Positions 34,988 through 44,291 of a stretch of DNA of 64,000 nt are shown piece by piece. This stretch comes from Poritiphilus sp965212595 (GTDB lineage: Bacteria; Bacteroidota; Bacteroidia; Flavobacteriales; Flavobacteriaceae): NCBI GenBank assembly GCA_965212595.1, contig CBDBVE010000024.1:1-64000 (forward strand). Reading direction: 5' to 3'. The number at the start of each line of letters is the position of its first letter. The stretch's first letter is position 1. The notes beneath the pieces are model-generated. The model worked only from the letters and a program-made list of their open reading frames with translations. It was not told the DNA's origin and made no database searches. The position numbers were made by a program, and so were the translations under genes.

Positions 34988-36052
34988 TTATTTCGAAATA
35001 CCGCTATAGGCAAGCTGTTCTTCAAGTACTTTCTGTCTAGAAATTCTGATTTTAAGAAGCTCAATATACTCAAGGGTATTTTTGCTTTTGTGGAAAGCGT
35101 AAGACTTCTCGGCCCATTCCAGGGCAGTATTTAGGTTTCCTTTGAATTCGTTTAATACGGCCAAATTATGACTCACCATGGCCCGAATCTTATTTTTATC
35201 ATGAGACAAATCATTCTCCCAAAGTGTCTTGGCACCTTCCCAGTCTTCCTGAGAAACTTTTTCGCGAGCCAAAGTCAGGCCCTCGGTTCCCGAAATGTAA
35301 TAGTCTCTGTATACCACATCTTGATAAGGCTGTAAACGCGAACCGTACGCATGGCCGCTGTTCTTACTCCTCAGCAACAAGGTGTCTTTTCGATCTCCGG
35401 CCGCATACAGGGCTCTAATCGGACTTAAACCCTTCGCTCTAGCAACAACCTGATCTTTAAAGACGAACTCATCCAGCACTTCTTTACCAAAAGGATCGTA
35501 AATACGCCATCCATTTTCTATCAAGGTTTCAAGGGTGATCTCATGGGCCTTTACCTCTTCTTTTAATCGAAGGAGGTTGCGTTGTTCCATCTTTGTCTTT
35601 TTTAAGGAAACCTGCGTATCCGTATCATAAAAGGCCAGGGAAAATATGGCATCCAGGCCATTGGTACTGCAAATTTCCCTGATTGATTTCCAGGAATCTT
35701 CGGTTGGTAGGCCATCGACTCCATTTATGACTATGGGGGTAGATTTTAAAAGTAGAATAGTGTCGAATCGGGTGTCATTAGCAAGCTCTTCAAACAGTCC
35801 ATTGAGTGCCGCGTCTATCCCCTGTTCTTTTAGTCGCTTGTCTTCCTCAGATACCGCGAGGGTTACCTGATCTTTAAAACCAGCCACGTCCATGAACTCC
35901 ACATTGTTGGCTATGCCAATACTTTTGATAGAATTTGCAAGGTCTATCGGCGCAGGTTCTATGGTCTTAATGACAAGTTCTTCTGTTGTCTTGCAGGCCG
36001 TTGCATACAGCAAAAGGCAGACAATCGCAAAGCATAGGTTGGTCTTTCTCAT
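34988..36052 (-). CDS. DUF6340-like lipoprotein
   Basis: A 354-residue lipoprotein with lipobox ATAC (Cys20). The mature N-terminus (IEPAPIDL, SIGIANN) matches my memory of DUF6340, and the C-terminal part holds TPR-like helices (HNLAVLNEFKGNLNTALEWAEKSY). No enzyme motif. It may take part in outer-membrane biogenesis like similar TPR lipoproteins; this is speculative. Confidence 0.7.
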   Translation of the reverse strand: MRKTNLCFAIVCLLLYATACKTTEELVIKTIEPAPIDLANSIKSIGIANNVEFMDVAGFKDQVTLAVSEEDKRLKEQGIDAALNGLFEELANDTRFDTILLLKSTPIVINGVDGLPTEDSWKSIREICSTNGLDAIFSLAFYDTDTQVSLKKTKMEQRNLLRLKEEVKAHEITLETLIENGWRIYDPFGKEVLDEFVFKDQVVARAKGLSPIRALYAAGDRKDTLLLRSKNSGHAYGSRLQPYQDVVYRDYYISGTEGLTLAREKVSQEDWEGAKTLWENDLSHDKNKIRAMVSHNLAVLNEFKGNLNTALEWAEKSYAFHKSKNTLEYIELLKIRISRQKVLEEQLAYSGISK

Positions 36053-36232
36053 TTACTTAGGCGTTGTTCAGATTTACTTTGGGGATCACTTAAATCATGT
36101 CGCTTAGCGTATAAAACAACGATTTATACCAAAATATTGTCTGGGAGGGCAAAATATTAATACGTATATCACTTCAGTCAAACCGACATATCTTCCTAAC
36201 AAATAGTCGATTAACTATAAAGTTATTCCCAT

Positions 36233-36262
36233 TTTGGGTGTTCGCAGTATTGTATACCTTTG
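36233..36262 (+). promoter_or_regulatory. Predicted promoter for mutS2
   Basis: TTTG at 36233-36236 and TACCTTTG at 36255-36262, spacer 18 bases: a full Bacteroidota -33/-7 promoter. The ATG follows 18 bases after the -7 element, so the leader is only about 10 bases. Confidence 0.75.
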
Positions 36263-36280
36263 CGCAGCATTAAGAAACTC

Positions 36281-38455
36281 ATGAGCAAAATCCTAAAAAA
36301 AACTTTGCAAGATCTTGAATTCCCTACAGTTCTTTCGCAACTGGCTTTACGCTGTACGACTGAGCTGGGAAAGGAACGTGCGGCAGATATTCAACCCTTA
36401 AAGACCAGGGAATCAATCATTGAAAGCCTGGGAAAAACTTCAGAATACCTATCGTCCTTTTCCAATGAAAACAGGATTCCTGATCATCGTTTTGACGGCA
36501 TAAGCGAAGAAATAAAGCTCATGAGAATTGAAGATTACACGCTGGAAATAAGCGCCTTTAGAAAAATCTCCAATCTATGTACTACCACTACCACCCTTAA
36601 GAAGCACCTAAAGAAATTTAAGGAATACTATCCTTTGCTTTTTGAATCTGCGAATATTCTTGAATTAAACACCGAAATTCCGAAGGAAATTGACCGGGTA
36701 ATTGATCGTTTTGGGGAGATAAAGAATAATGCCTCCGAACATTTAAAGACCATTAGGCGGGAAATTAATCAGGTAAGGGGGAAAATCAATCAAAGTTTTA
36801 CCGCTGCACTTAATAGATATCAATCATCCGATTTTTTAGATGAGATTCGTGAGTCGGTTGTTGAAAACAAAAGAGTTCTGGCCGTTAAGGCTATGTACAG
36901 ACGAAAAGTGAAAGGCACGGTACTCGGTAGTTCAAAAACCGGGAGTATTGTCTATATCGCACCAGAAACCACAGCTGCATATCTCAGAGAGCTTAATAAT
37001 CTCGAATTTGATGAAAAGGAGGAGATACAACGCATCTTAAAGGCTCTAACAGCTTTTTTGAGCCCTTATGCGACACTTTTAGCCGAATACCAGGACTTTC
37101 TTGCCGATTTGGATGTAACCGCAGCTAAAGCGCGCTATGGGCGTGATATGAATGCCTTAATGCCGGAAGTTAACAATGAGAGGCGGCTCTTTTTAAGAGA
37201 AGCCTATCATCCGCTTCTTTACCTAACCAATTTAAAACTAGGTGAGAAAACCTGGCCGCAAACCATCACCTTGCAGCCTGAAAATAGAATTATTGTCATT
37301 TCTGGGCCTAATGCTGGTGGTAAGAGTATAACTTTAAAGACTATTGGATTACTTCAAGTAATGCTTCAATCAGGACTTCTAATTCCCGTTCATGAAAGGA
37401 GTTCAGTGTGTATTTTTGATCAAATGTTAACTGATATTGGTGACAATCAATCCATAGAAAACCACCTTAGCACCTATAGCTATCGCCTAAAGAATATGAA
37501 TCGGTTTCTGCGCAAATGCGATATGGAAACCTTGTTCTTAATTGATGAATTTGGCACAGGTAGTGACCCTGAACTCGGCGGAGCTCTTGCTGAAGCATTT
37601 TTAGAGGTGTTCTACGACAGGAAGGCCTATGGGGTTATTACAACGCATTATGCCAATTTAAAGGCGCTGGCAGACGAACTTCCACATGCAACCAATGCGA
37701 ACATGCTTTTTGATTCCAAAACACTACAACCCACTTTTCAGCTAGAGTTAGGGCAACCAGGGAGTTCTTTTACTTTTGAGGTAGCCCAAAAGAATGGTAT
37801 TCCCTATAGTCTTATTAATAGAGCTAAAAAGAAAGTAGAGCGCGGAAAGGTACGTTTTGACGCTACCATAGCGAAACTCCAAAAGGAACGAAGTAAAATG
37901 GCCCAGACAGGATCGCGTTTGCAAGAAGAGGAATCCAAAGCGAGAGATGAAGCAAAGCGACTCGAAACTTTAAATGCAAAAATAAAAACAAAGCTAGAAA
38001 GCTATCAGGAGTTGTTTGATCACAACCAGCGGATGGTTTATCTGGGAAATAAGGTAAATACTGCTGCCGAGCGTTATTTTCAGGACAAGAAGAAGAGACC
38101 CTTAATTTCTGAGCTTTTGCGTATTGTAGAGACAGAGAATAGCAAGCGCAAAAAGAAGACCTCAGCGGAGTTTAAAGAAGCGCGTCAAAAAAAGGCGCAG
38201 GTGAGTCAGGAAGTTGAAAAGGAAGTGAAGGTAATCCGTCAGAAGAAAAAGGTAGCCAAGAAAAATGCTACAAAAGCAGAAAAACCGAAACCACGGCCGG
38301 TTTTTAGGGTAGGAGATCGCGTTAGGTTGGCAGATGGAAAAGCAGTGGGAAGTATTGATAGTTTGGAAAAGAATAAGGCGATCGTTAATTACGGCCTATT
38401 TACAACAAATGTGAGTGTGGACCAGTTAGAGTTGGTAGAGGCTTCAAAAAAATAG
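36281..38455 (+). CDS. MutS2-type DNA-binding ATPase without Smr domain
   Basis: A 724-residue protein of the MutS2 family. The ATPase domain contains Walker A GPNAGGKSITLKT and Walker B FLIDEFGTGSDPELGG, with a long Lys/Glu-rich coiled coil around 510-680. The C-terminus ends with a small KOW-like beta segment (FRVGDRVRLADGKAVGSI). The usual C-terminal Smr nuclease domain is absent, as I recall from other flavobacterial MutS2 proteins. MutS2 affects recombination and, in some species, collided ribosomes. The ATG at 36281 gives MSKILKKTLQDLEF, the family start. Confidence 0.9.
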   Translation: MSKILKKTLQDLEFPTVLSQLALRCTTELGKERAADIQPLKTRESIIESLGKTSEYLSSFSNENRIPDHRFDGISEEIKLMRIEDYTLEISAFRKISNLCTTTTTLKKHLKKFKEYYPLLFESANILELNTEIPKEIDRVIDRFGEIKNNASEHLKTIRREINQVRGKINQSFTAALNRYQSSDFLDEIRESVVENKRVLAVKAMYRRKVKGTVLGSSKTGSIVYIAPETTAAYLRELNNLEFDEKEEIQRILKALTAFLSPYATLLAEYQDFLADLDVTAAKARYGRDMNALMPEVNNERRLFLREAYHPLLYLTNLKLGEKTWPQTITLQPENRIIVISGPNAGGKSITLKTIGLLQVMLQSGLLIPVHERSSVCIFDQMLTDIGDNQSIENHLSTYSYRLKNMNRFLRKCDMETLFLIDEFGTGSDPELGGALAEAFLEVFYDRKAYGVITTHYANLKALADELPHATNANMLFDSKTLQPTFQLELGQPGSSFTFEVAQKNGIPYSLINRAKKKVERGKVRFDATIAKLQKERSKMAQTGSRLQEEESKARDEAKRLETLNAKIKTKLESYQELFDHNQRMVYLGNKVNTAAERYFQDKKKRPLISELLRIVETENSKRKKKTSAEFKEARQKKAQVSQEVEKEVKVIRQKKKVAKKNATKAEKPKPRPVFRVGDRVRLADGKAVGSIDSLEKNKAIVNYGLFTTNVSVDQLELVEASKK

Positions 38456-38614
38456 CAGACTTAAGAGTCCTAACTTTGGGGGTATACTACCCTCCTCCCC
38501 ACAATTAATTTACTAGTAGCGGGCGCAAAAACATTGCAATTTCTGTAGAAAAGGAAACAGCTATGCATGTATTCCTGAATACATCATAAGCGCGGTTTTC
38601 AGCGATTTGAGTCG

Positions 38615-38622
38615 TAACTTTG
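38615..38622 (+). promoter_or_regulatory. -7 promoter element for the DCC-family gene
   Basis: TAACTTTG matches TAnnTTTG exactly and ends 4 bases before the ATG. Transcription should start at or beyond the ATG, so the mRNA would be leaderless or nearly so. Confidence 0.6.
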
Positions 38623-38626
38623 TAAT

Positions 38627-39040
38627 ATGAAAATTCCTGATGGAAAGCAACTGATTCTCTTTGACGGGGTATGCAACCTTTGCAACAACTCCATACAGTA
38701 CGTTATTAAACGCGATAAACGTAACTTGTTTTGTTTTGCCCCCTTACAAAGTGAGTTAGGAGAAGAATTCATAAAAAGGCGCAGTATTGATACTACAAAA
38801 GTAGATTCAATTATTCTCTTAGAACCCTCAATGGCATACTACACCAAGTCTAGTGCCGCCTTAAAAATTGGACAATCCTTTGGTGGAGGCTGGAAGTTAT
38901 TAGGGGTCCTGGAATGGATTCCCCGCCCTATCCGAGATTGGTTTTACGACCGTATTGCCAAAAACCGCTATCGTTGGTTTGGAAAACAGGATGCCTGTAT
39001 GATTCCGACTCCAGAGTTACAGGCCAAATTCTTGAGCTAA
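38627..39040 (+). CDS. DCC-family thiol-disulfide-type protein (DUF393)
   Basis: A 137-residue protein with the signature LILFDGVCNLCNNSIQYV near its start, including the Asp-x-x-Cys-x-x-Cys motif that names the family. A thioredoxin-like fold is likely, but its redox target is unknown. It is transcribed alone from a -7 element directly before the ATG. Confidence 0.87.
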   Translation: MKIPDGKQLILFDGVCNLCNNSIQYVIKRDKRNLFCFAPLQSELGEEFIKRRSIDTTKVDSIILLEPSMAYYTKSSAALKIGQSFGGGWKLLGVLEWIPRPIRDWFYDRIAKNRYRWFGKQDACMIPTPELQAKFLS

Positions 39041-39346
39041 ACTTCCTTGTTTTTCAAACTTTTGATGTCTTATGTTAAAATACATTTGAAACAGCCAGCT
39101 GGCATATATTTTGTGGCTTATTTTTTGTAAATTAAGGGAGTTCTGCCTTTTTAATTTACCACCAAGCTTTCTTTCACCAATTCTTTTAGTCCGCGATGTA
39201 GTCCTATTTGTCGTCGCTCAAAACAAAGCTGTCCCAATTCCTAAACTTTTCTTTCGGAAGATGCTATGCATTCGTGTATGTTAATCTAATCCATAAAAAA
39301 TGGAAAGAGTTGTTCCTATTTGAAAATCGTATTTAAAAAATTGTCT
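39041..39346. other. 306-base stretch without a confident gene
   Basis: It contains GCCAGCTGGC, a short palindrome near 39093-39102, and a minus-strand open frame of about 30 codons (ELGQLCFERRQIGL and following) with no ATG and a stop just upstream. Nothing else is evident. It lies between the DCC-family gene and the secreted protein gene, both on the plus strand. Confidence 0.4.
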
Positions 39347-40198
39347 ATGAAAAAATTAATTATCCTATGCGGCATACTGTTCTCGCTACTCGTTAGTGCC
39401 CAGGGCCACAGTGTTAAGAACGACATTATTGTCACTAAAGATGGTCAACTTATTCAGGCTAAGGTGGTCAAAGTAACCGAAAAGCTAATAAGTTTTAATT
39501 ATCCGGGTGAAACCGCTATCAATGAGGTAGCACCTTCGCTACTTGAAAAAATTGTTTTCTCAAGCGGAAGAACACAAACTTTTGGCACCGGGAATAGCGC
39601 AAAACAACCACAAGAATTGGCTCAGCGCGATGCGCCAATACCAAAGGAGGAAATTTATATTGGATCGGCTTCAGAATATAGCTCCGCGCCCTCCTATACA
39701 GAGAATGAACTTACCGTATTACCCCTATCTTACATAAAAAATGGGGTGCACAGTAAAAAGTTATCTAATCAAATGACCTCTTTCGTTACTGCTTTTATGG
39801 CAAGCAACGCCAAGCCATACGGAATAGTTGTGACAGAAATGGGGGTTACCATTGAACAATTAGTGAATGCTGATATTGGCTATGAAAAATTGGCCGCTGC
39901 AAACCCTTCAGAACTGCGACAGGTTTTAGGATCAGAATTTCTTCTTAGAGCTAAGCTCATAGATAATACGAAAAGGGGCAGTAGCGACAACCCCTATGCC
40001 GAGGACGAGAATTCTAATTTTAAAACAGGGATCCAAATTGAATTAGAGCTTTTCCGAGCCGGAGATGATAAAGAGCGCTATGAAGTAAGCTTCTCTGAAG
40101 AAATCTCTCTAAAACAACCCACGCCCTTGCTGGAAGGCAAATGGAAATCTTCTATTAAATATGTTTTGCAGCAGCTACTGTCGGCCAAGAGCTTCTAA
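39347..40198 (+). CDS. Secreted hypothetical protein
   Basis: A 283-residue protein with signal peptide residues 1-18 (ending VSAQ). The mature start (KNDIIVTKDGQLIQAKVVKV) is an alternating-strand pattern often seen in surface proteins of flavobacteria. The remainder is mixed alpha/beta with no motif. The ATG at 39347 is preferred because it opens the signal peptide; the frame extends nine codons upstream. A hairpin terminator follows. Confidence 0.7.
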   Translation: MKKLIILCGILFSLLVSAQGHSVKNDIIVTKDGQLIQAKVVKVTEKLISFNYPGETAINEVAPSLLEKIVFSSGRTQTFGTGNSAKQPQELAQRDAPIPKEEIYIGSASEYSSAPSYTENELTVLPLSYIKNGVHSKKLSNQMTSFVTAFMASNAKPYGIVVTEMGVTIEQLVNADIGYEKLAAANPSELRQVLGSEFLLRAKLIDNTKRGSSDNPYAEDENSNFKTGIQIELELFRAGDDKERYEVSFSEEISLKQPTPLLEGKWKSSIKYVLQQLLSAKSF

Positions 40199-40252
40199 AT
40201 TTAAGACTTTAGAGTCGGCAATGGCGATTTTAAAACTGTTCAACATTAAATT

Positions 40253-40293
40253 CACTCGAATTAACTACAAATCGGTTAGTTCGGGTGTTTTTT
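40253..40293 (+). terminator. Intrinsic terminator after the secreted hypothetical gene
   Basis: CACTCGAATTAAC at 40253-40265 pairs with GTTAGTTCGGGTG at 40275-40287 (13 bp with two wobble pairs), loop of 9, followed by TTTTTTTG. Confidence 0.8.
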
Positions 40294-40331
40294 GTATCTC
40301 CATGGAAAGAAGGTTTCAATTTTACAAGCAC

Positions 40332-42179
40332 TTAAGCCGCTATTCCCATTAGAAAATAAATTGCCAATAACACCGCAAAATTATGAACACCATGAAATAT
40401 CATTCCAGTAAGCAATCCCTTTGTCTTGCTGGTAAAGTGTCCGGTAACCAATCCAAAGAAGAAAAAGAAGATAAAAAGCGCCAGATCAAAGTGAACTAAG
40501 GCGAACAAGGCAGCCTGAATGACATTCGCAAGCACAAAACCTAGCCTCTTCTCAACAGCACCCAGGATAATACCCCTAAATATAATCTCCTCGTATACCG
40601 GACCAATTACAGCTACTAATAAAAAAGCTGCTCCAAAGCCATAGGTATCTAACAAGGCGATGATCTCCTCTCTAGCGCTAAGCAAAATATTCGTGGCGTC
40701 GTTATCGGTAAGGTCTACAAAAATGCCCAAAACCCTAAGGAAAATCATGTTAACAATAACAAAGCCTATACTTAACCCAAAAATTCTAAATAGGTGCATA
40801 TTGGTTTGAAAAAGATGTTTTATCGTATTCTTTTTCAACATTAAAAGCGTACAAACTCCCATCCCTGAAATAAAGAACACAGTGCTTCGAGCCAATGATG
40901 CGCTTTCTTCAACATCATCACCATATGCGGTTACCACATCAAAGTAGTAGTTGATATTGTCCTGATAATAGAACACAATAACCAACAAATACTGTACTAA
41001 CAAGTACAGAAAGCTAATGAGCCAGAAATGCCTCATGCTCCAGTTAAAATTTAACTTAGAAGTGATGGCTCTTGACTTACCCCTTAGAAAGCTCCCTAAA
41101 TAGTGAATAGGCAAAACCCATAGGTAAGGCAACAAAAAGAGCAAGGCCAAAGAAAGTACAAAAAGAAAAAAGTGAAAGCTCTCGGAAGTTTTCCAAAGCA
41201 ACATTGGATTCTTAAAAAAGATGCGCAATCTCTTTATACCCAAAAAGTCATCGTAGCTATCCTGTTTTTGGAGGCTGCGATAGGTGGTCAGTGTTGTCTT
41301 AGCATCTGCGTGAGTCATGTCATGCGCCAAAAGCTGCTGGAGTTTTTGCGCTTTGTTCCATTCTGCAATCGTATCTCTTACCAAAAATTCTCGGGCCGTT
41401 TTGTAATCTCCAAGTTCGATCATGGCTTTAGCCATTTCAGAATTATCTATAAAAGAAGAATCTCGCTGACCAATTAAATCATAGAGTTGTAATGCTTTTT
41501 CGGCTTCCTTGAGTTCTATTAGCACATTGGCCTTTTGATTCATTTTCCAGAGCATCGTATCCTTTTCCAGGCTGGGAAGTAGTACCTCCTTTGCTTTTTC
41601 GGTTCTCCCCTGATCTATATAAATCCTTGCAATCGCAAGAGATAAATCTAAGTTGTTGTTGAGTCTTTGGGCTTTAAGAAAATACTTCAAAGCCAGCGTA
41701 TTGTTCTCGCTGTGGTAGTTTCCAAGCATTTCATTGATAGCCGCAATTTCAGTATCTGACCATTGATTTGGATGATCTATAATCAATTGCTCTGCCTCTT
41801 CAAGAACTTGAAGCAGTTCTTCTCCATAGAAGTTTTCTGCCCTGTAAATCAGAACTTTTGGGTTTTCAGGATGATTGGCATACAAATCTGCTATACAGGC
41901 ATCTGTCTCCTCCCACTTTAAATTGTAGTCCTCATATTCATCCCAATAGGAGTTCCCGATAAACTTGCAACGCTCAATTTTTGCAATAATATTCCGGGGG
42001 TAATTCTGAATATATTGGTCGTACTGATAAAGAACTTCCTCAAAATTTTGATCCTTAGAATTGCTCAATTGCGCTACATAGTGCTCATGACTATTTGCAG
42101 CACCAATATCACCAGGGGTCTGAGCAAACACACATAAAGTCAGTAATAAAAAGGAGAGGTTAACTAATAGGTCGCGCAT
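40332..42179 (-). CDS. TPR protein fused to a CPBP (CAAX-type) intramembrane protease
   Basis: A 615-residue exported membrane protein. The signal peptide (1-20, ending VFAQ) leads into TPR helices to about residue 310. About seven membrane helices follow, with the CPBP motifs EEIIFRG, FALVHFD and HGVHN in the last third; these place Glu and His residues in the metal site of the family. CPBP proteins cut prenylated or membrane-embedded peptides, or process bacteriocins in some Gram-positives. Here TPRs on the outside would select partners. No bacteriocin gene is nearby. Confidence 0.83.
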   Translation of the reverse strand: MRDLLVNLSFLLLTLCVFAQTPGDIGAANSHEHYVAQLSNSKDQNFEEVLYQYDQYIQNYPRNIIAKIERCKFIGNSYWDEYEDYNLKWEETDACIADLYANHPENPKVLIYRAENFYGEELLQVLEEAEQLIIDHPNQWSDTEIAAINEMLGNYHSENNTLALKYFLKAQRLNNNLDLSLAIARIYIDQGRTEKAKEVLLPSLEKDTMLWKMNQKANVLIELKEAEKALQLYDLIGQRDSSFIDNSEMAKAMIELGDYKTAREFLVRDTIAEWNKAQKLQQLLAHDMTHADAKTTLTTYRSLQKQDSYDDFLGIKRLRIFFKNPMLLWKTSESFHFFLFVLSLALLFLLPYLWVLPIHYLGSFLRGKSRAITSKLNFNWSMRHFWLISFLYLLVQYLLVIVFYYQDNINYYFDVVTAYGDDVEESASLARSTVFFISGMGVCTLLMLKKNTIKHLFQTNMHLFRIFGLSIGFVIVNMIFLRVLGIFVDLTDNDATNILLSAREEIIALLDTYGFGAAFLLVAVIGPVYEEIIFRGIILGAVEKRLGFVLANVIQAALFALVHFDLALFIFFFFFGLVTGHFTSKTKGLLTGMIFHGVHNFAVLLAIYFLMGIAA

Positions 42180-42297
42180 GGTTACAGTTGGTTGTAAAAG
42201 TATTCTGATAAATTGTACTAACGCATAAATGTTCGGTAAAGTACGTCTTCCTATAACTCACTTTTCACAAGGCTCCCAATTACAATGTTTTAAGCAG

Positions 42298-43470
42298 TTA
42301 TTTCAGATTATTCAGTATAAAATCTAGCGTAGGATTGTCAATATTCTTCTCAAGAAACGCATTGTTATTATGCGTGATCCCATCCGCAAGTCCCAATCCT
42401 TGCAAATACTTAATAGTCTCCTCGTATTCCAGGGTAACCTTACCAGTTAGCATCAGATCCATAGTTTCCCCTTTGCTGTAGCGATTGTATACTTTTCTAA
42501 GTCCGCTTAGGTACAAGCGATCTTTTGTAAAACCTCCGCCCCGATGCGCTCTTAAGGTAATCGCAAAGGCATCATTTCTATTCAATTTATACTGATTGTG
42601 AATAAGATCGAAGGTATCAGCAAAATTGTAACCTTTGATTAAACTATCAGCCGCTAAAACTCTATAAGATAACTCTCGAAGTCTCTTAATAGTTAGTGCT
42701 CCACTCATATATTCACTAAATACTGAAAGGCCCTCCTGGGTTTCTACATTTTGAGGAAAACCATTGGAGAATATCTTTAGTGGCTGTAGGGCACCGTTGA
42801 AAGTGGTAACCAAATGCACACCTATTTCATGGTTAGCAAGCGTAAGGAGTTGATTCTTGCTAAACATGGTGTTCTTTTTAATTAAAAGCGTTTGAGAAGT
42901 ATTGCTTACCATTGCATCGGCGGCAATATTTGTCGAAAAACGAACATTTAAGGGGAAATCGTATTGTTGGGCAAAATCCTCAAAATAAGCCTTTGCTTCT
43001 TCCGGCGTAAATATCTTTTCAAGATCACCACTTGCCGGCTCATCTTCATAGTGCAGAATATATTTTGCGTTCTGAACATCTTTCTCAGTAGGCGTACCAT
43101 AAACACGCAAAGAATTGTAATAGAATGCATGCTCACCCCCTATGGTTTCAATGCATTGAACCATATTGGAGTAATAGTAAATAATTTCCTGATAGAGTTG
43201 CCGTATGGAATCATCTTTTATTCGCTCCAGGCGTTGCGAAAAGAAAAGCCTGTGCAGTTTGTAGGGATCGAACTTTAATTTCGGGTATTTGAACTGAGGA
43301 GATTCGGTAAATTTAGAAGCGAAGAAGCGGTGTTTTTCCTTTTCAATGTTCAAAGGATTCACATAGCTCAACAACTCAATGCGCTTCACCAGTCTGTCTA
43401 GATTGGCGTCAATTTCAAATAAATCGGTATATTTTTGTTGCAAAGTAGTCAATTGGTTTTCGCTAATCAT
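42298..43470 (-). CDS. QEGLA-motif (DUF1704) gluzincin-type metallopeptidase
   Basis: A cytosolic protein of 390 residues. The zinc-site helix NHEIGVHLVTTFNG (HExxxH-type) and the family motif VETQEGLSVFSEYMSG (QEGLS in place of QEGLA) are at about 225-265. Homologues include animal MATCAP tubulin detyrosinases; bacterial members were called flavohemoglobin-modulating proteins and are predicted Tyr/Phe carboxypeptidases. The start codon overlaps the stop of the amidohydrolase by 4 bases (ATGA), and the ATP-grasp gene precedes that. The set is probably a peptide-ligation and peptide-trimming pathway. Substrate unknown. Confidence 0.83.
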   Translation of the reverse strand: MISENQLTTLQQKYTDLFEIDANLDRLVKRIELLSYVNPLNIEKEKHRFFASKFTESPQFKYPKLKFDPYKLHRLFFSQRLERIKDDSIRQLYQEIIYYYSNMVQCIETIGGEHAFYYNSLRVYGTPTEKDVQNAKYILHYEDEPASGDLEKIFTPEEAKAYFEDFAQQYDFPLNVRFSTNIAADAMVSNTSQTLLIKKNTMFSKNQLLTLANHEIGVHLVTTFNGALQPLKIFSNGFPQNVETQEGLSVFSEYMSGALTIKRLRELSYRVLAADSLIKGYNFADTFDLIHNQYKLNRNDAFAITLRAHRGGGFTKDRLYLSGLRKVYNRYSKGETMDLMLTGKVTLEYEETIKYLQGLGLADGITHNNNAFLEKNIDNPTLDFILNNLK

Positions 43471-44291
43471 TGGGACGTTTCAAATTCTTTAAGCTGCAAA
43501 GGTATTAATTCCTTTAATTGTTTTGCTACCGAACGAACCACCTCCGGATAAATCACTCCAGTATATTCATCACAATATACCTTTGCTATTTCTGTCGCCA
43601 GGACCAGGCTATTGTCAAAATGTTTAGTGATATACTTTAAGAAATACCCATTACCTTGAAAGGTATCATTGATTTTTGAACTACTTACAATCCCATTGGG
43701 AAGCGACATTGTACCAAGTCTACCACTCCAGGCCGAGGCGAGATCGCCAAAGCGATCATTATCTATATTCGCAGTGCCCAAATTCCAGGTAGGAACTTCA
43801 CGGTCCCATCGTTTCCAATTGTAACTGTGTATGTCAAAAACCAGTGCTTTGCCGTATTTCTCTTCTATCTTTTTTACCAGACTGTGAACCACATTATAAA
43901 AGCTGTGATGCTTTTTAAGACTGAACTCCTTTTCTTCTGCAGGCAAGGGTTCGCGCCAAAGTTGTTTTCCCCAGGCGTCTTCATAAATAGCACTTTCGGG
44001 AGCTCTGTTTAGGTCGTATTCAAACCGGCTGTCACAGCCAGCAATTACAATAGGATGCATATGCACCATTTCCCTGGTACAGGGGTCTTCTTCATACCAA
44101 CGATCATACTCTGTATGCATACAATTCTGCCAAAGCGACTTTCTAAACTGGTGTCCATCGTGTACCGCCGCACAAACATAAGGTGCATATTCCTCTATCT
44201 TAATGGTAAAGGAATAATCGTTCGCAACCGCTTCGAAGGGGGTTTCAGATTCAATATGTGCAATTATGGAAGAAGTATCAAGTCTAAGCAT
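43467..44291 (-). CDS. N-formylglutamate amidohydrolase-like enzyme
   Basis: The protein has 274 residues with zinc-ligand motifs of the FGase/DUF6 group: HDGHQF near residue 41, GCDSRFEYDLNR near 80-91, and FDIHSYN near 140. Enzymes of this group cut the formyl or other acyl group from glutamate-like amides. The ATG at 44291 gives an 8-base overlap with the ATP-grasp gene; an in-frame start further up would overlap 53 bases and is less likely. The cassette position suggests that the true substrate is a gamma-linked peptide rather than formylglutamate, since no histidine-degradation genes are near. Confidence 0.8.
   Translation of the reverse strand: MLRLDTSSIIAHIESETPFEAVANDYSFTIKIEEYAPYVCAAVHDGHQFRKSLWQNCMHTEYDRWYEEDPCTREMVHMHPIVIAGCDSRFEYDLNRAPESAIYEDAWGKQLWREPLPAEEKEFSLKKHHSFYNVVHSLVKKIEEKYGKALVFDIHSYNWKRWDREVPTWNLGTANIDNDRFGDLASAWSGRLGTMSLPNGIVSSSKINDTFQGNGYFLKYITKHFDNSLVLATEIAKVYCDEYTGVIYPEVVRSVAKQLKELIPLQLKEFETSQ

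Noticed and set aside
38471..38478. TAACTTTG as promoter for the DCC gene
   Set aside because: It lies about 150 bases upstream; a second exact element at 38615 is better placed.
39110..39250. Minus-strand open frame ELGQLCFERRQIGL and following as a gene
   Set aside because: Only about 30 codons, no ATG, and a stop right upstream; kept only in the intergenic note.
43467..44291. Histidine-degradation (hut) role for the amidohydrolase
   Set aside because: No hutH, hutU or hutI gene is present and the overlapping neighbours are a ligase and a peptidase.
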